In this document: positions 15,830 to 24,704 of the stretch, piece by piece
How the letters are laid out: each line of letters starts with the position of its first letter
How positions within the stretch are numbered: position 1 is the stretch's first letter
From: SFTJ01 sp905210415
GTDB taxonomy: Bacteria > Bacteroidota > Bacteroidia > Bacteroidales > Muribaculaceae
NCBI GenBank assembly: GCA_902476295.1
Contig: CABSDC010000001.1
Location: 1-64,000, forward strand
DNA length: 64,000 bases
Reading direction: 5' to 3'
Notes under the pieces: generated by a model
What the model saw: the letters and a program-made list of their open reading frames with translations, nothing else
Told to the model about the DNA's origin: nothing
Databases searched by the model: none
Position numbers and translations under genes: made by a program

Positions 15830-16818
15830 TTACATTTGCACATCCCCATTATTTGTGGCTATTGCTCATACTCATACCGCTTGCTGCGTGGTATGTGGTG
15901 CGAAACAAGCGAGCTCATGCCTCGATGCTTGTCACATCTTTGTCGCCGTTTGCAAAACTCGGCACATCGTGGAAGGTGTGGTATATGCATCTGATGTTTG
16001 TGGCGCGATTGCTCGCAATAGCGTGCCTGATAGTGATAATCAGTCGTCCGCAGACACACGATAGATGGTCAATCTCAGAAACTGAGGGTACAGATATCGT
16101 TATAGCGCTCGATATTTCTACCAGTATGCTCGCACAGGATTTTCGCCCTAACCGTTTTGAGGCTGCTAAGGACGTTGCAATCCAGTTTGTGAGCGGTCGC
16201 GAGACTGATAATATCGGTTTCGTGATTTTTGCGGCCGAGAGTTTCACGCAAGTGCCTATGACTACCGATAAGGCAGCGTTGGTGAATGCGATACAAACAA
16301 TTGACATGGGTGCGCTTGAAGACGGTACAGCCATCGGCGACGGTATCGCCACTGCTATCAACCGCATTAAGGAAGGCAAGGCGAAGTCGAAGAGCATCAT
16401 CTTGCTCACCGATGGTTCGAACAACACAGGAATAGTGGCTCCGCTCACCGCAGCGTCGATTGCGCGCGAAAAGGGTATCAAGATATATACTATAGGTGTG
16501 GGAAGCAATGGCACCGCACTATATCCTGTGGGCACAAACATGTATGGCAGAGTGGAATATCAACGCTTGCCAGTGGTGATTGACGAGGCTACGCTCAGGA
16601 GCATCGCATCGTCGACCGGAGGTAAGTATTTTCGTGCAACCAACAAGAATGTGTTGAAAAACGTGTTCGCAGAGATTGACTCTCTTGAAAAGACTCAAAT
16701 GGACATACGCAACTTCAGCCATACTGAAGATGATTATATGCCATGGGCAATATTACTATTGGTGCTTGTGTGCCTCGACATCGTGAGCCGCTACACCATT
16801 TTGAGAAATATGCCATAA
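15826..16818 (+). CDS. batA: BatA, membrane VWA-domain protein
   Basis: 330 residues. Two N-terminal membrane helices (about 9-27 and 55-75), a von Willebrand A domain (about 88-280) with an intact MIDAS DISTS motif in VIALDISTSMLAQ and a later DGSNN turn, and a C-terminal membrane helix (about 305-325). The VWA domain is expected in the periplasm. BatA is named from the Bacteroides aerotolerance operon, whose loss impairs growth with oxygen. The ATG at 15826 overlaps the previous stop codon. Confidence 0.92.
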   Translation: MITFAHPHYLWLLLILIPLAAWYVVRNKRAHASMLVTSLSPFAKLGTSWKVWYMHLMFVARLLAIACLIVIISRPQTHDRWSISETEGTDIVIALDISTSMLAQDFRPNRFEAAKDVAIQFVSGRETDNIGFVIFAAESFTQVPMTTDKAALVNAIQTIDMGALEDGTAIGDGIATAINRIKEGKAKSKSIILLTDGSNNTGIVAPLTAASIAREKGIKIYTIGVGSNGTALYPVGTNMYGRVEYQRLPVVIDEATLRSIASSTGGKYFRATNKNVLKNVFAEIDSLEKTQMDIRNFSHTEDDYMPWAILLLVLVCLDIVSRYTILRNMP

Positions 16819-16848
16819 TGTTTTCAAATCAGAAAATAAAGAATTATC

Positions 16849-17901
16849 ATGTTTAGTTTCGCAAATCCTGCATATCTGTATCTATTGCTTTTGATACCAT
16901 TGGTAGTGTTGCTCTTCCTGTGGTCTCGAATCACACGCCGACGCAGATTGAACAAATTTGGCAAAATGGCTACAATCGAGGGATTGATGCCAGAAGTGTC
17001 GAAATATAAACCGTGGATTAAATTGACTTTGTCGCTATTGGCGCTTGCTATGGTGGTGATTGTGCTTGCGCGCCCTCGTGCAGGAGCAAAGACTGCCACA
17101 TCGAAGGTGCGTGGCATAGAAGTGATGATTGCTCTCGACGTGTCGAACTCTATGCGAGCATCGTCGAGCGATGACCCGAATGGAGTGAGTCGCCTGCAAC
17201 GCTCTAAGTTGATTCTTGAAAAGCTTATCGATCGCCTTGGCGACGATAAGGTGGGCTTGATAGTTTTTGCGGGCAATGCTTACACGCAATTGCCTATCAC
17301 AAGCGACTTCCTTTCGGCAAAGATGTATCTCAATAGCATCAACACCAATATGGTGCCTATGCAGGGTACAGCCATTGGTGCAGCCATCAATTTGGCAATG
17401 AAGTCGTTTACCCAAAACGAAAAGTCGGGCAAGTCGATAATCATCATCACCGATGGTGAGAATCACGAGGACGACGCTGTTGGTGCTGCTAAGGAAGCAC
17501 ACAAGCGTGGCATTCAGATAAATGTAATAGGATTGGGTAGCACTAAGGGTTCGCCAATACCAATGGGCGGTAGCGGCAACTTCTTGAAGGATGACAATGG
17601 CAATGTGGTGACTACCTACCTCAATGAGGGCATGGCTGTGGATATTGCAAAGGCAGGCAAGGGCATTTATGTATCGGGCAACTCGGCTGATGCAGTGAGC
17701 GATGTTGACGACAATCTTAAGAAACTCGCTAAGGAAGACCTTGACCGTGTGGTGTATACACAGCACGATGAGCAATTTCCTGTCTTTGCATGGTTGGCTA
17801 TGATATTCATCATCGCTAATATCTTTGTGGTAGAGCGTAAGAACAGGGTGCTCAGCAAGTATAATTTCTTTACTAAAAATGTTAAGGATGCAAATAAATA
17901 A
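16849..17901 (+). CDS. batB: BatB, membrane VWA-domain protein
   Basis: 350 residues, a paralogue of BatA. Membrane helices at about 8-25 and 58-77, a VWA domain (about 92-300) with MIDAS DVSNS in MIALDVSNSMRAS, Thr/Asp metal-site partners (GTAIGAAINLA, ITDGENHED), and a C-terminal membrane helix (about 312-330, FPVFAWLAMIFIIANIFVV). Thirty bases follow batA and its end overlaps the start of batC, so they are translated from one transcript. Expected to pair with BatA in the membrane. Confidence 0.92.
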   Translation: MFSFANPAYLYLLLLIPLVVLLFLWSRITRRRRLNKFGKMATIEGLMPEVSKYKPWIKLTLSLLALAMVVIVLARPRAGAKTATSKVRGIEVMIALDVSNSMRASSSDDPNGVSRLQRSKLILEKLIDRLGDDKVGLIVFAGNAYTQLPITSDFLSAKMYLNSINTNMVPMQGTAIGAAINLAMKSFTQNEKSGKSIIIITDGENHEDDAVGAAKEAHKRGIQINVIGLGSTKGSPIPMGGSGNFLKDDNGNVVTTYLNEGMAVDIAKAGKGIYVSGNSADAVSDVDDNLKKLAKEDLDRVVYTQHDEQFPVFAWLAMIFIIANIFVVERKNRVLSKYNFFTKNVKDANK

Positions 17902-18697
17902 GGGATTAATCTTATTGTCGCTGCTTGCATCGTTTGCAGTGACAGGCGTGAGCGCTGAAGAAAAGAGCGAACCTCAGAAAGAGGTGAGCATGAAGCGCGA
18001 GCGCAATTTCATACGCAAGGGCAACAGCCTGTATAAGAACAAACGATATGGTGAAGCCGAAGTGGAATATAGAAAGGCGCTTCAGGTGAATCCGTCGTCG
18101 AGTGTTGCCAACTATAATCTTGCCACTGCGCTCATTCGTCAGGGTGGTGGAGTGAAAGCCAATGATAAGGAAGATAAGAATAATCCCGTAAATCAGGCTC
18201 AGTCAATCCTCAACAATCTTGTGAAAACGAGTAGCAATGAGCAATTGGTGTCGAAGGCATACTATAACCTCGGAAATATTGATTTCAACCGCGAGCAATA
18301 TGGCGATGCAATAGAGCATTATAAGAATTGTTTGCGCAGAAATCCAGGAGATGACAAGGCTCGTGAGAATTTGCGCCTTGCTCAGTTGAAGCAGAAGCAG
18401 CAAAACGATGATAAGAACAAAAATCAGCAGCAACAGCAACAACAACAGCAGCAACAGCAAAATCAAGACAACGAGGACAAGAAGAATAAAGATCAAAACC
18501 AACAAAATCAGAGTCAGCAACGCAAAGAGGGTGACAATAAAGACAAACAGCAACCTCCAGGCGGAATGAGTCAAGACAATATCGACCAGATATTGAAGAC
18601 AATGCAAAACCAAGAAAATGCTATTCAGCAGAAGGTGAATGCACAGAAGGCTCGTGAAAAGAATGCTGGACGCCGCAAGGCCGGCAACCAGTGGTGA
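17888..18697 (+). CDS. batC: BatC, TPR protein with poly-glutamine tract
   Basis: About 269 residues from the ATG at 17888; the ATG at 17879 is also possible and both overlap the end of batB. A signal peptide (LILLSLLASFAVTGVSAEE) leads to a periplasmic TPR region (about 40-165: RNFIRKGNSLYKNKRYGEAE, YYNLGNIDFNREQYGDAIEHYKNCL). After it come a tract of about a dozen Gln encoded by mixed CAG/CAA codons (near 18426-18462) and a Gln/Asn/Lys-rich tail. Probably a scaffold in the Bat complex. The low-complexity tail is common in BatC but may vary in length between strains. Confidence 0.9.
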   Translation: MQINKGLILLSLLASFAVTGVSAEEKSEPQKEVSMKRERNFIRKGNSLYKNKRYGEAEVEYRKALQVNPSSSVANYNLATALIRQGGGVKANDKEDKNNPVNQAQSILNNLVKTSSNEQLVSKAYYNLGNIDFNREQYGDAIEHYKNCLRRNPGDDKARENLRLAQLKQKQQNDDKNKNQQQQQQQQQQQQNQDNEDKKNKDQNQQNQSQQRKEGDNKDKQQPPGGMSQDNIDQILKTMQNQENAIQQKVNAQKAREKNAGRRKAGNQW

Positions 18698-18743
18698 TAA
18701 ATGTGATTTTGATAATTAAGAAAAATAGATAGGTGGTATATAT

Positions 18744-20541
18744 ATGAAAAGGAGTATTATAATACAGATGATGCTTGTGGCTATTGCACTGGTGCAGTTT
18801 ACTGCCAGTGCGACAGGTGGTTCAGGGCAATCGCTTCTCGGTGGTGTATGTGCTCCGCAATGGCGAGGGTAGCTCGTTCAACGCCCCAGACATTGAGGGC
18901 GCGCAAAAAATCTACGGACCGGCAGTTTCCACATCGTATAGCCAGCAATGGATCAACGGCGTGAGCTCAAGCAGTTCGTCGGTAGAATACACCATGACAT
19001 ATAAGGCTGTAAAGGCCGGTAAATACAACGTAGGAGCTGCATATGTGGTAGTGGATGGCAAGCGCCTTACTACAAAACCGTTTGCATTGGAAATTCTGCC
19101 TCCCGACAAGTCGGCGTCAAGTTCCACCCAGCAGAGCGGCGGCTCATCGGTGCAGTTTGACAATATCGACACCCAAGAAGCCGGTAAGGCCGTTAGCGGA
19201 AAAGACATATTTGTGAGAATCTCTATGTCGAAGCATAATGTCTATGAGCAAGAGGCCGTGGTATGCACTATAAAACTCTATACAAAGTATCAGATTTCGC
19301 AATTTATGCCTACGTTGCAACCATCGTTTAATGGTTTCTTGATAGAGGATTTGCCAATATCGCCATCGCTCAACAATGTGGAGCGTGTAAATGGCGAAAA
19401 CTATATGGTGGCTGAATTGAAAAAGTGCATCCTTTTTCCACAACAATCGGGTAAACTCACTATCACATCGGGCAATTACGATGTAACAGTGGTGCAATAC
19501 GAGAAGATTCGCACAATGTTTGGCTACATCTCTCAGCCAGTAGAGAAGCAGCTGAAGGTGAAGTCAAATTCGGCATCGGTTAATATCACACCGTTGCCAT
19601 CGCCTCGACCAGCCACATTTAGCGGTGCTGTGGGTAAATACGCCATCTCGTCGAGCATACAACCTCATCAACTCAAGACTTATGAGGCTGCAACTTATGG
19701 CTTTGTGGTGAGAGGTAGCGGTAACATCAAGTATGTGAAAGCCCCTACAATCAACTTCCCATCGCAATTTGAGGTGTATGATCCACAATCGAATATCAAT
19801 GCCAAACCAAATGGCGCAACCGTTTCGGGAAGCGTGGCATTTGATTATACATTCATCCCTCAGTTTGTAGGTAAATATGAAATACCAAAGGTGGTATTTA
19901 CCTATTTTGATACTGAGCAACGCAAATATGTGACACTCACCACCGAAGACTACAATCTCACAGTGGCTAAGGGCAGCGGTGCTCCATCGTCAAGAAAATC
20001 TGCAGGACTTGAGCAGAAAAACAAAGATATCCTCCACATAAAGTTGGGGGATCTCAATCTACAGAAAGAGCACGCATATCTTGTGGATGAATTCACATAT
20101 TGGTTGTGGTATATAGTGCCAACTCTGTTGGTGGCAGGATTGCTATTCTATCACCGCAAGTCGTTGAAGGAACGCACCAATATGGCAATGATGCGCACAA
20201 AACGTGCTAATAAGGTGGCACAAAAGCGCCTGAAGATGGCACGGAAGTACATGGCAGCAAACGATAGCAACAACTTCTATGCTGAGACTTTGAAGGCATG
20301 TTGGGGCTATCTGAGTGACAAACTCGGAATGCCGGTTTCGGAATTGAGCAAAGACAATATTCAAGCTGAACTTGAGCGCTATGGCGCTGATGAATTGCAA
20401 ATCAAGAGCGTGATTGACTTGCTCGACAAGTGCGAGTTTGCACAATACGCTCCGGAATTGAGCGGGAACGATATGGCAGCAGTGCTTGCACAAGCTGGTG
20501 ATGTGATGGACAAATTGGAAAATACTAAAAGAAAGAAATAA
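18744..20541 (+). CDS. batD: BatD, with an apparent frameshift after the signal peptide
   Basis: BatD proteins are periplasmic beta-rich proteins with one C-terminal membrane helix. The ATG at 18744 encodes a good signal peptide ending LVQFTASA (to about 18812), but that frame stops at the TAG at 18870. The mature protein, from RQVVQGNRFSVVYVLRN, continues in the next frame from about 18811 to the stop at 20541 (about 575 residues): repeated beta domains, a membrane helix at about 20098-20150 and a helical cytoplasmic tail. Joining them needs a net gain of one base or loss of two near 18810-18813. This may be a real mutation or a sequence error; the long frame is otherwise intact. It ends on the first base of batE. 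Confidence 0.82.
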
Positions 20542-21323
20542 TGGGCAAGAAGATATTCTATACATTAGTATTATATATTGTGGGCATGAATATGGTGTTC
20601 GCTCAAGACTTGGTGAAACAAGCCAACAGCGAATACGAAAAAGACCACTACGACAAGGCAATAGAATTGTATGAAAAGGCCGCTGCTCAATATGGCACGT
20701 CGAGCGACCTTTATTATAACATTGCCAACTCATATTACCGCATGGGCAATTTGGGTGATGCGATATTGTATTATGAGAAAGCCCTGAAGCTTGATCCAGA
20801 CAACGAAGAAGCGCGCAACAACTTGGAGTTTGTAAATGACAAGGCAAATGTGCGTCTTGACGATGGCGCATCGTTCTTTACCGATAAATTCACTAATTGG
20901 GTGCTTGGCCGTTCATCAAACTCTTGGGCAGTGATATCGGCAGTATTCTTTTTGATATTTATCGTGGCATTGTTGGCATATATTTTTATGGACAATGTGA
21001 TGATTAGAAAAATTGGCTTTTTTGGTGGTGGCGCAGTGCTTGTGCTTATGGTGATTACATTGATATTCACATTTATGGCAAAGAGCCATACCGCCGAAAA
21101 TAAATATGCCATCGTTGTGGTTCCTTCGTCTACGCTTAGCACCTCGCCACGTCAACCAAAGGATAAGACTGAAGAGGCATTCCTGCTCAACGAAGGATTT
21201 AAGGTGGAAGTTCTCGACAGTGTGAAAAACGGAGAGGGTAAGAGCGCCGTTAAGTGGCTTGACGTGAGAACCGCCGATAGTCATAGAGCCTGGATAAAGG
21301 CTGACGACGTAAAGGAAATCTAA
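20541..21323 (+). CDS. batE: BatE, TPR and SH3-like membrane protein
   Basis: 260 residues. Signal peptide (1-21, LVLYIVGMNMVFAQ), TPR repeats (about 23-100: ANSEYEKDHYDKAIELYEKA, YYNIANSYYRMGNLGDAILYYEKALKLDPDNEEAR), two membrane helices (about 128-150 and 156-178), and a C-terminal part (about 190-260) that looks SH3-like. Its ATG overlaps the batD stop by one base. Last bat gene; the PAP2 phosphatase follows after 22 bases and may be cotranscribed. Confidence 0.9.
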   Translation: MGKKIFYTLVLYIVGMNMVFAQDLVKQANSEYEKDHYDKAIELYEKAAAQYGTSSDLYYNIANSYYRMGNLGDAILYYEKALKLDPDNEEARNNLEFVNDKANVRLDDGASFFTDKFTNWVLGRSSNSWAVISAVFFLIFIVALLAYIFMDNVMIRKIGFFGGGAVLVLMVITLIFTFMAKSHTAENKYAIVVVPSSTLSTSPRQPKDKTEEAFLLNEGFKVEVLDSVKNGEGKSAVKWLDVRTADSHRAWIKADDVKEI

Positions 21324-21345
21324 TAATAAGAAAACTGTATAAAAT

Positions 21346-22005
21346 ATGTCGATTATTAGCCAGTTGCAACATCTTGACGAAGTGGCGTTCTCGTCTCTCA
21401 ACGGGTGGCACTGCGGATATGCCGACAGTGTGATGTGGCTGATGACCGGCAAATGGGCCTATGTGCTGATGGTGTTGGCGTTTGTCTACATCGCCTGTCG
21501 CAAGGGGTGGAAACAGTTTGCGCTTCTTGTGTTGGCTGTAGCGTTGACCATTACACTTAGCGACCAGATATCATCGTCGATTATTAAGCCACTTGTGTGC
21601 CGCTTTCGCCCGTCGCACACCGAGCATCTGATGGCATACGTATTAAATGACTACCGTGGTGGAATGTATGGATTTGTGTCAAGCCATGCAGCCAATTCGT
21701 TTGGTGTGGCAATGCTTGTGACTTTGCTTTTCCGCAATCGCATGGTTGGTCTCACGATGACGATTTGGGCAGTGATAGTGTCGTATACACGAATATATTT
21801 GGGCGTGCATTATCCTGGTGATATCATGTGCGGAGGCATTATAGGAATGGCAATGGCAGCATTGGTGAACAAAATAATACGCATTTTGGCGAGCAGATTG
21901 CACATTGATTTGCTTTTTTCGGAAAAAGAAACAAAAATTTTGTGTTATTCGGTAATCACGAATATAGCAGTAATACTGATAGTTGCGATTTTTTATAAAA
22001 TTTAA
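21346..22005 (+). CDS. PAP2-family membrane phosphatase
   Basis: 219 residues with about five membrane helices. The PAP2 signature is complete: KPLVCRFRPSH (about 82-92), the SHAANSFG block (about 112-119) and RIYLGVHYPGDIMCGGIIG (about 148-166), giving the catalytic His pair. Such enzymes remove phosphate from undecaprenyl diphosphate, phosphatidate or lipid A; the substrate cannot be told here. It follows batE closely. Undecaprenyl-PP recycling is a reasonable guess next to envelope genes. Confidence 0.88.
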   Translation: MSIISQLQHLDEVAFSSLNGWHCGYADSVMWLMTGKWAYVLMVLAFVYIACRKGWKQFALLVLAVALTITLSDQISSSIIKPLVCRFRPSHTEHLMAYVLNDYRGGMYGFVSSHAANSFGVAMLVTLLFRNRMVGLTMTIWAVIVSYTRIYLGVHYPGDIMCGGIIGMAMAALVNKIIRILASRLHIDLLFSEKETKILCYSVITNIAVILIVAIFYKI

Positions 22006-22024
22006 ATATAAAATTTCTTTGAAA

Positions 22025-22032
22025 TAATTTTG
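22025..22032 (+). promoter_or_regulatory. -7 box before the small DNA-binding protein gene
   Basis: TAATTTTG lies 88 bases before the ATG at 22120, in a very A/T-rich gap; no clear TTG at -33. Confidence 0.4.
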
Positions 22033-22119
22033 TGATTAAAAAGATAAGTGATAATTTTATAGAGAAAATAAATTGTGAGACAACTCATAAAATATTAACT
22101 TCTAAATTAATTATATATC

Positions 22120-22374
22120 ATGGCTAAAACTATAACTTTTAATGAGCTTCGTCGTATTAAGGAATCATTACCATCTGGATCAGTTCACAAAATTGCTGAC
22201 CAATTGAACGTAACAGACCAAACCGTGAGAAACTATTTCGGTGGAACAAATTATGAAACTGGTAAGAATTGTGGTTTGCATATCGAACCAGGTCCTGATG
22301 GCGGATATGTTGTTCTCGACGACACTCAGATTTTAGATATGGCTCTTGAAATTCTTGGAAAGAAAGAGGCGTAA
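22120..22374 (+). CDS. small helix-turn-helix DNA-binding protein
   Basis: 84 residues. A predicted helix-turn-helix at about 7-40 (ELRRIKESLPSGSVHKIADQLNVTDQTVRNYFGG) is followed by a Gly-rich beta hairpin (EPGPDGGYVVLDD) and a final helix. This small protein type recurs in Bacteroidales as a probable transcriptional or nucleoid regulator; its targets are unknown. It stands alone with its own A/T-rich leader and a terminator after it, which suggests a well-expressed single-gene transcript. Confidence 0.8.
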   Translation: MAKTITFNELRRIKESLPSGSVHKIADQLNVTDQTVRNYFGGTNYETGKNCGLHIEPGPDGGYVVLDDTQILDMALEILGKKEA

Positions 22375-22397
22375 CTAAGGTTGAAGATATTGAATAA

Positions 22398-22434
22398 AAG
22401 CATGGAACTAATAAAAACGGTTTCGTGCTTTTTT
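22398..22434 (+). terminator. terminator of the small DNA-binding protein gene
   Basis: AGCATGGAAC (22399-22408) pairs with GTTTCGTGCT (22420-22429) with G-U pairs, followed by TTTTT. Confidence 0.75.
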
Positions 22435-22509
22435 ATTTATATTCGGTTTTATGAAGCATTATTTCTGTAATGTTGGAAACTGGCTGTTTTATATGTCGAA
22501 ATGTTTTGT

Positions 22510-22517
22510 TAATTTTG
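22510..22517 (+). promoter_or_regulatory. -7 box before the 61-residue membrane protein gene and dxs
   Basis: TAATTTTG with TTTT 19 bases upstream; 25 bases before the ATG at 22543. Confidence 0.5.
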
Positions 22518-22542
22518 CTTGTTAAAGAATATGAAATGACAG

Positions 22543-22728
22543 ATGAGAACATCACAGATAATACGTTTTGGATTTATAGTCGTTTTATGGCTTGTTTTGT
22601 GCTATTTACTGCTCACTCGTGCAGCGCATATCGGTGCTTATGAGATATTCACAATCGTGGCATCGGGCATTATAGTGTTTGTGCCTCTGTATAAGAAGTA
22701 TAAACGAAACAAGCGAGAAGGATTGTAG
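22543..22728 (+). CDS. 61-residue predicted membrane protein
   Basis: Two membrane helices (about 7-25, IRFGFIVVLWLVLCYLLL, and 33-49, IFTIVASGIIVFVPLY) and a very basic tail (KKYKRNKREGL). No family recognised. It has its own promoter box and lies 53 bases before dxs with no terminator between, so it may be the first gene of the dxs transcript. The hydrophobic pattern and positive tail argue for a real gene. Confidence 0.6.
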   Translation: MRTSQIIRFGFIVVLWLVLCYLLLTRAAHIGAYEIFTIVASGIIVFVPLYKKYKRNKREGL

Positions 22729-22781
22729 AGAGAAGACGCGAATCGTGTCATAACAAGTAGAAACGCTTAACAATAAGAGGT

Positions 22782-24701
22782 TTGGATAAAGAATACATAA
22801 ATAAGAATTACCCGCTATTGTCGAAAATCGATAGTCCTGCCGATTTGCGCAAGTTGCCAATAGAGAAGTTGCCAGACGTGTGCAAGGAGTTGCGCGGTTT
22901 TTTGATTGACTCTGTTTCGGTCAATCCCGGACACTTTGCATCAAGTATGGGTGCTGTAGATTTCACGGTGGCGTTGCACTATGTGTTTGATACGCCATAC
23001 GACAGAATAGTGTGGGACGTTGGCCATCAGGCTTACGGTCATAAGATTCTCACGGGCCGACGAGATGCTTTTGAGTATAATCGCAAGATGAATGGCTTGA
23101 GTGGTTTTCCTAACCCTAAGGAGAGTGAATACGACTCGTTTATAGCAGGCCACGCATCAAATTCGATTTCCGCAGCTTTGGGTATGTCGATAGCCTCGGA
23201 ATTGACACCCGGTGCTAATCGCAACGTGGTGGCAGTGATAGGCGATGCATCAATCAGTGGCGGTCTGGCATTCGAAGCTCTCAATAATGCGTCGATCAAC
23301 AGAAACAACCTGATGATTGTGCTGAACGACAATGATATGGCGATAGATGAGAGTGTGGGTGCGTTTGGCGAATATATGTCGCATCTCAACACTTCGCGCA
23401 AGTATAACGATTTCAAGATGAAAATCTATCAATATTGCTTGCGTCATAAGCTTATCAATGATCACGGCAGGGGCTTGATACTCCGATTCAGCAATAGCGT
23501 GAAGGCGTTGTTGAGCAATCAGCAAAATATATTTGAAGGTCTTAATATAAGATATTTTGGGCCATTCGACGGACACGATGTGGTGAAACTTGTGAGCGTG
23601 TTTAGGGAACTCAAGGAACTGAAGGGCCCGTGCATCATACATTTGCGCACGCGCAAGGGCAAGGGTTATGAGCCAGCAGAGAAAGACCCTACCACATGGC
23701 ATGCTCCAGGAAAATTTGACAAGGTTACTGGGAAGCGTATTACTTCGAATGATGGTAGCCCGAAGCCTCAGAAATTTCAAGATGTGTTCGGTAAGACCCT
23801 TGTGGAGCTCGCCAAAGAGGATGACAGAATAGTGGGTATCACGGCAGCTATGCCTACAGGATGCTCTATGACATATATGCAGGAGGCTTTCCCGCAACGC
23901 GCATTTGACGTAGGTATAGCCGAAGAACATGCCGTGACATTCTCGGCAGGCTTGGCAAAAGATGGGCTGAAACCATATTGCTGCATCTACTCATCGTTTA
24001 TGCAGCGAGCTTATGATGAAATCATACACGACGTGGCGCTTCAAAATCTTCCAGTAGTGTTGTGCCTTGACCGTGCCGGATTGGTGGGAGAGGACGGAGC
24101 TACGCACCACGGTGCCTTTGACTTGGCTTATCTCAATTGTGTGCCGAATATGACTATCAGTTCGCCGATAGATGAGCACGACTTGCGAAATCTGCTTTAC
24201 ACCGCCGACAAGGTGGAGCATGGGCCTATGGCAATTCGTTATCCTCGTGGAGCAGGCAAACTCATCGCATGGCACAACGAAATGCAGTTGTTGCCAATCG
24301 GCAAGGGGCGCAAGATGAGCAACGGTGAGAAGGTGGCAGTGCTGAGCATTGGCCCGTTTGGAAGCGACGTGGCAGAAGTGGTGGAAGAATTGCGTGGAGA
24401 GGGCATAAATGTGGCTCATTACGATATGATTTTCCTGAAGCCGATTGATGAGGGCATCCTTGAAGAAGTGGGCAAAAACTACAGCGCAGTGGTGACCGTG
24501 GAAGACGGCACTATCAGAGGCGGTTTGGGCACTACAGTAGTGGACTGGATGAACGAACACGGCGATAAAACGAGAGTGTATAAAATGGGCTTGCCCGACG
24601 AATTTGTTTGTCAAGGCACTGTGTCACAGTTGCGAGAGTATTGCGGCGTGAGCAAGGCTCAGATAAAGAATATGTTGAAAGATGTGTATAATAAATATTA
24701 A
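22782..24701 (+). CDS. dxs: 1-deoxy-D-xylulose-5-phosphate synthase
   Basis: Thiamine-diphosphate enzyme that condenses pyruvate and glyceraldehyde 3-phosphate, the first step of the MEP isoprenoid pathway. 639 residues, full length. Visible are GHQAYGHKILTGRR (about 85-98), the ThDP/Mg motif GDASISGGLAFEALNNA (about 150-166) with NDNDMAID, and the transketolase core with the catalytic Glu in GIAEEHAVTFSAGLA (about 376-390). The start is non-ATG: a TTG at 22782 fits, since the frame has a TAG at 22758-22760 and no ATG until conserved sequence. trkA follows after three bases. Confidence 0.95.
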   Translation: MDKEYINKNYPLLSKIDSPADLRKLPIEKLPDVCKELRGFLIDSVSVNPGHFASSMGAVDFTVALHYVFDTPYDRIVWDVGHQAYGHKILTGRRDAFEYNRKMNGLSGFPNPKESEYDSFIAGHASNSISAALGMSIASELTPGANRNVVAVIGDASISGGLAFEALNNASINRNNLMIVLNDNDMAIDESVGAFGEYMSHLNTSRKYNDFKMKIYQYCLRHKLINDHGRGLILRFSNSVKALLSNQQNIFEGLNIRYFGPFDGHDVVKLVSVFRELKELKGPCIIHLRTRKGKGYEPAEKDPTTWHAPGKFDKVTGKRITSNDGSPKPQKFQDVFGKTLVELAKEDDRIVGITAAMPTGCSMTYMQEAFPQRAFDVGIAEEHAVTFSAGLAKDGLKPYCCIYSSFMQRAYDEIIHDVALQNLPVVLCLDRAGLVGEDGATHHGAFDLAYLNCVPNMTISSPIDEHDLRNLLYTADKVEHGPMAIRYPRGAGKLIAWHNEMQLLPIGKGRKMSNGEKVAVLSIGPFGSDVAEVVEELRGEGINVAHYDMIFLKPIDEGILEEVGKNYSAVVTVEDGTIRGGLGTTVVDWMNEHGDKTRVYKMGLPDEFVCQGTVSQLREYCGVSKAQIKNMLKDVYNKY

Positions 24702-24704
24702 AGG

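Noticed and set aside
18203..18613. Hydrophobic 136-codon frame opposite batC
   Set aside because: The Leu-rich run is only the complement of the Gln codon tract.
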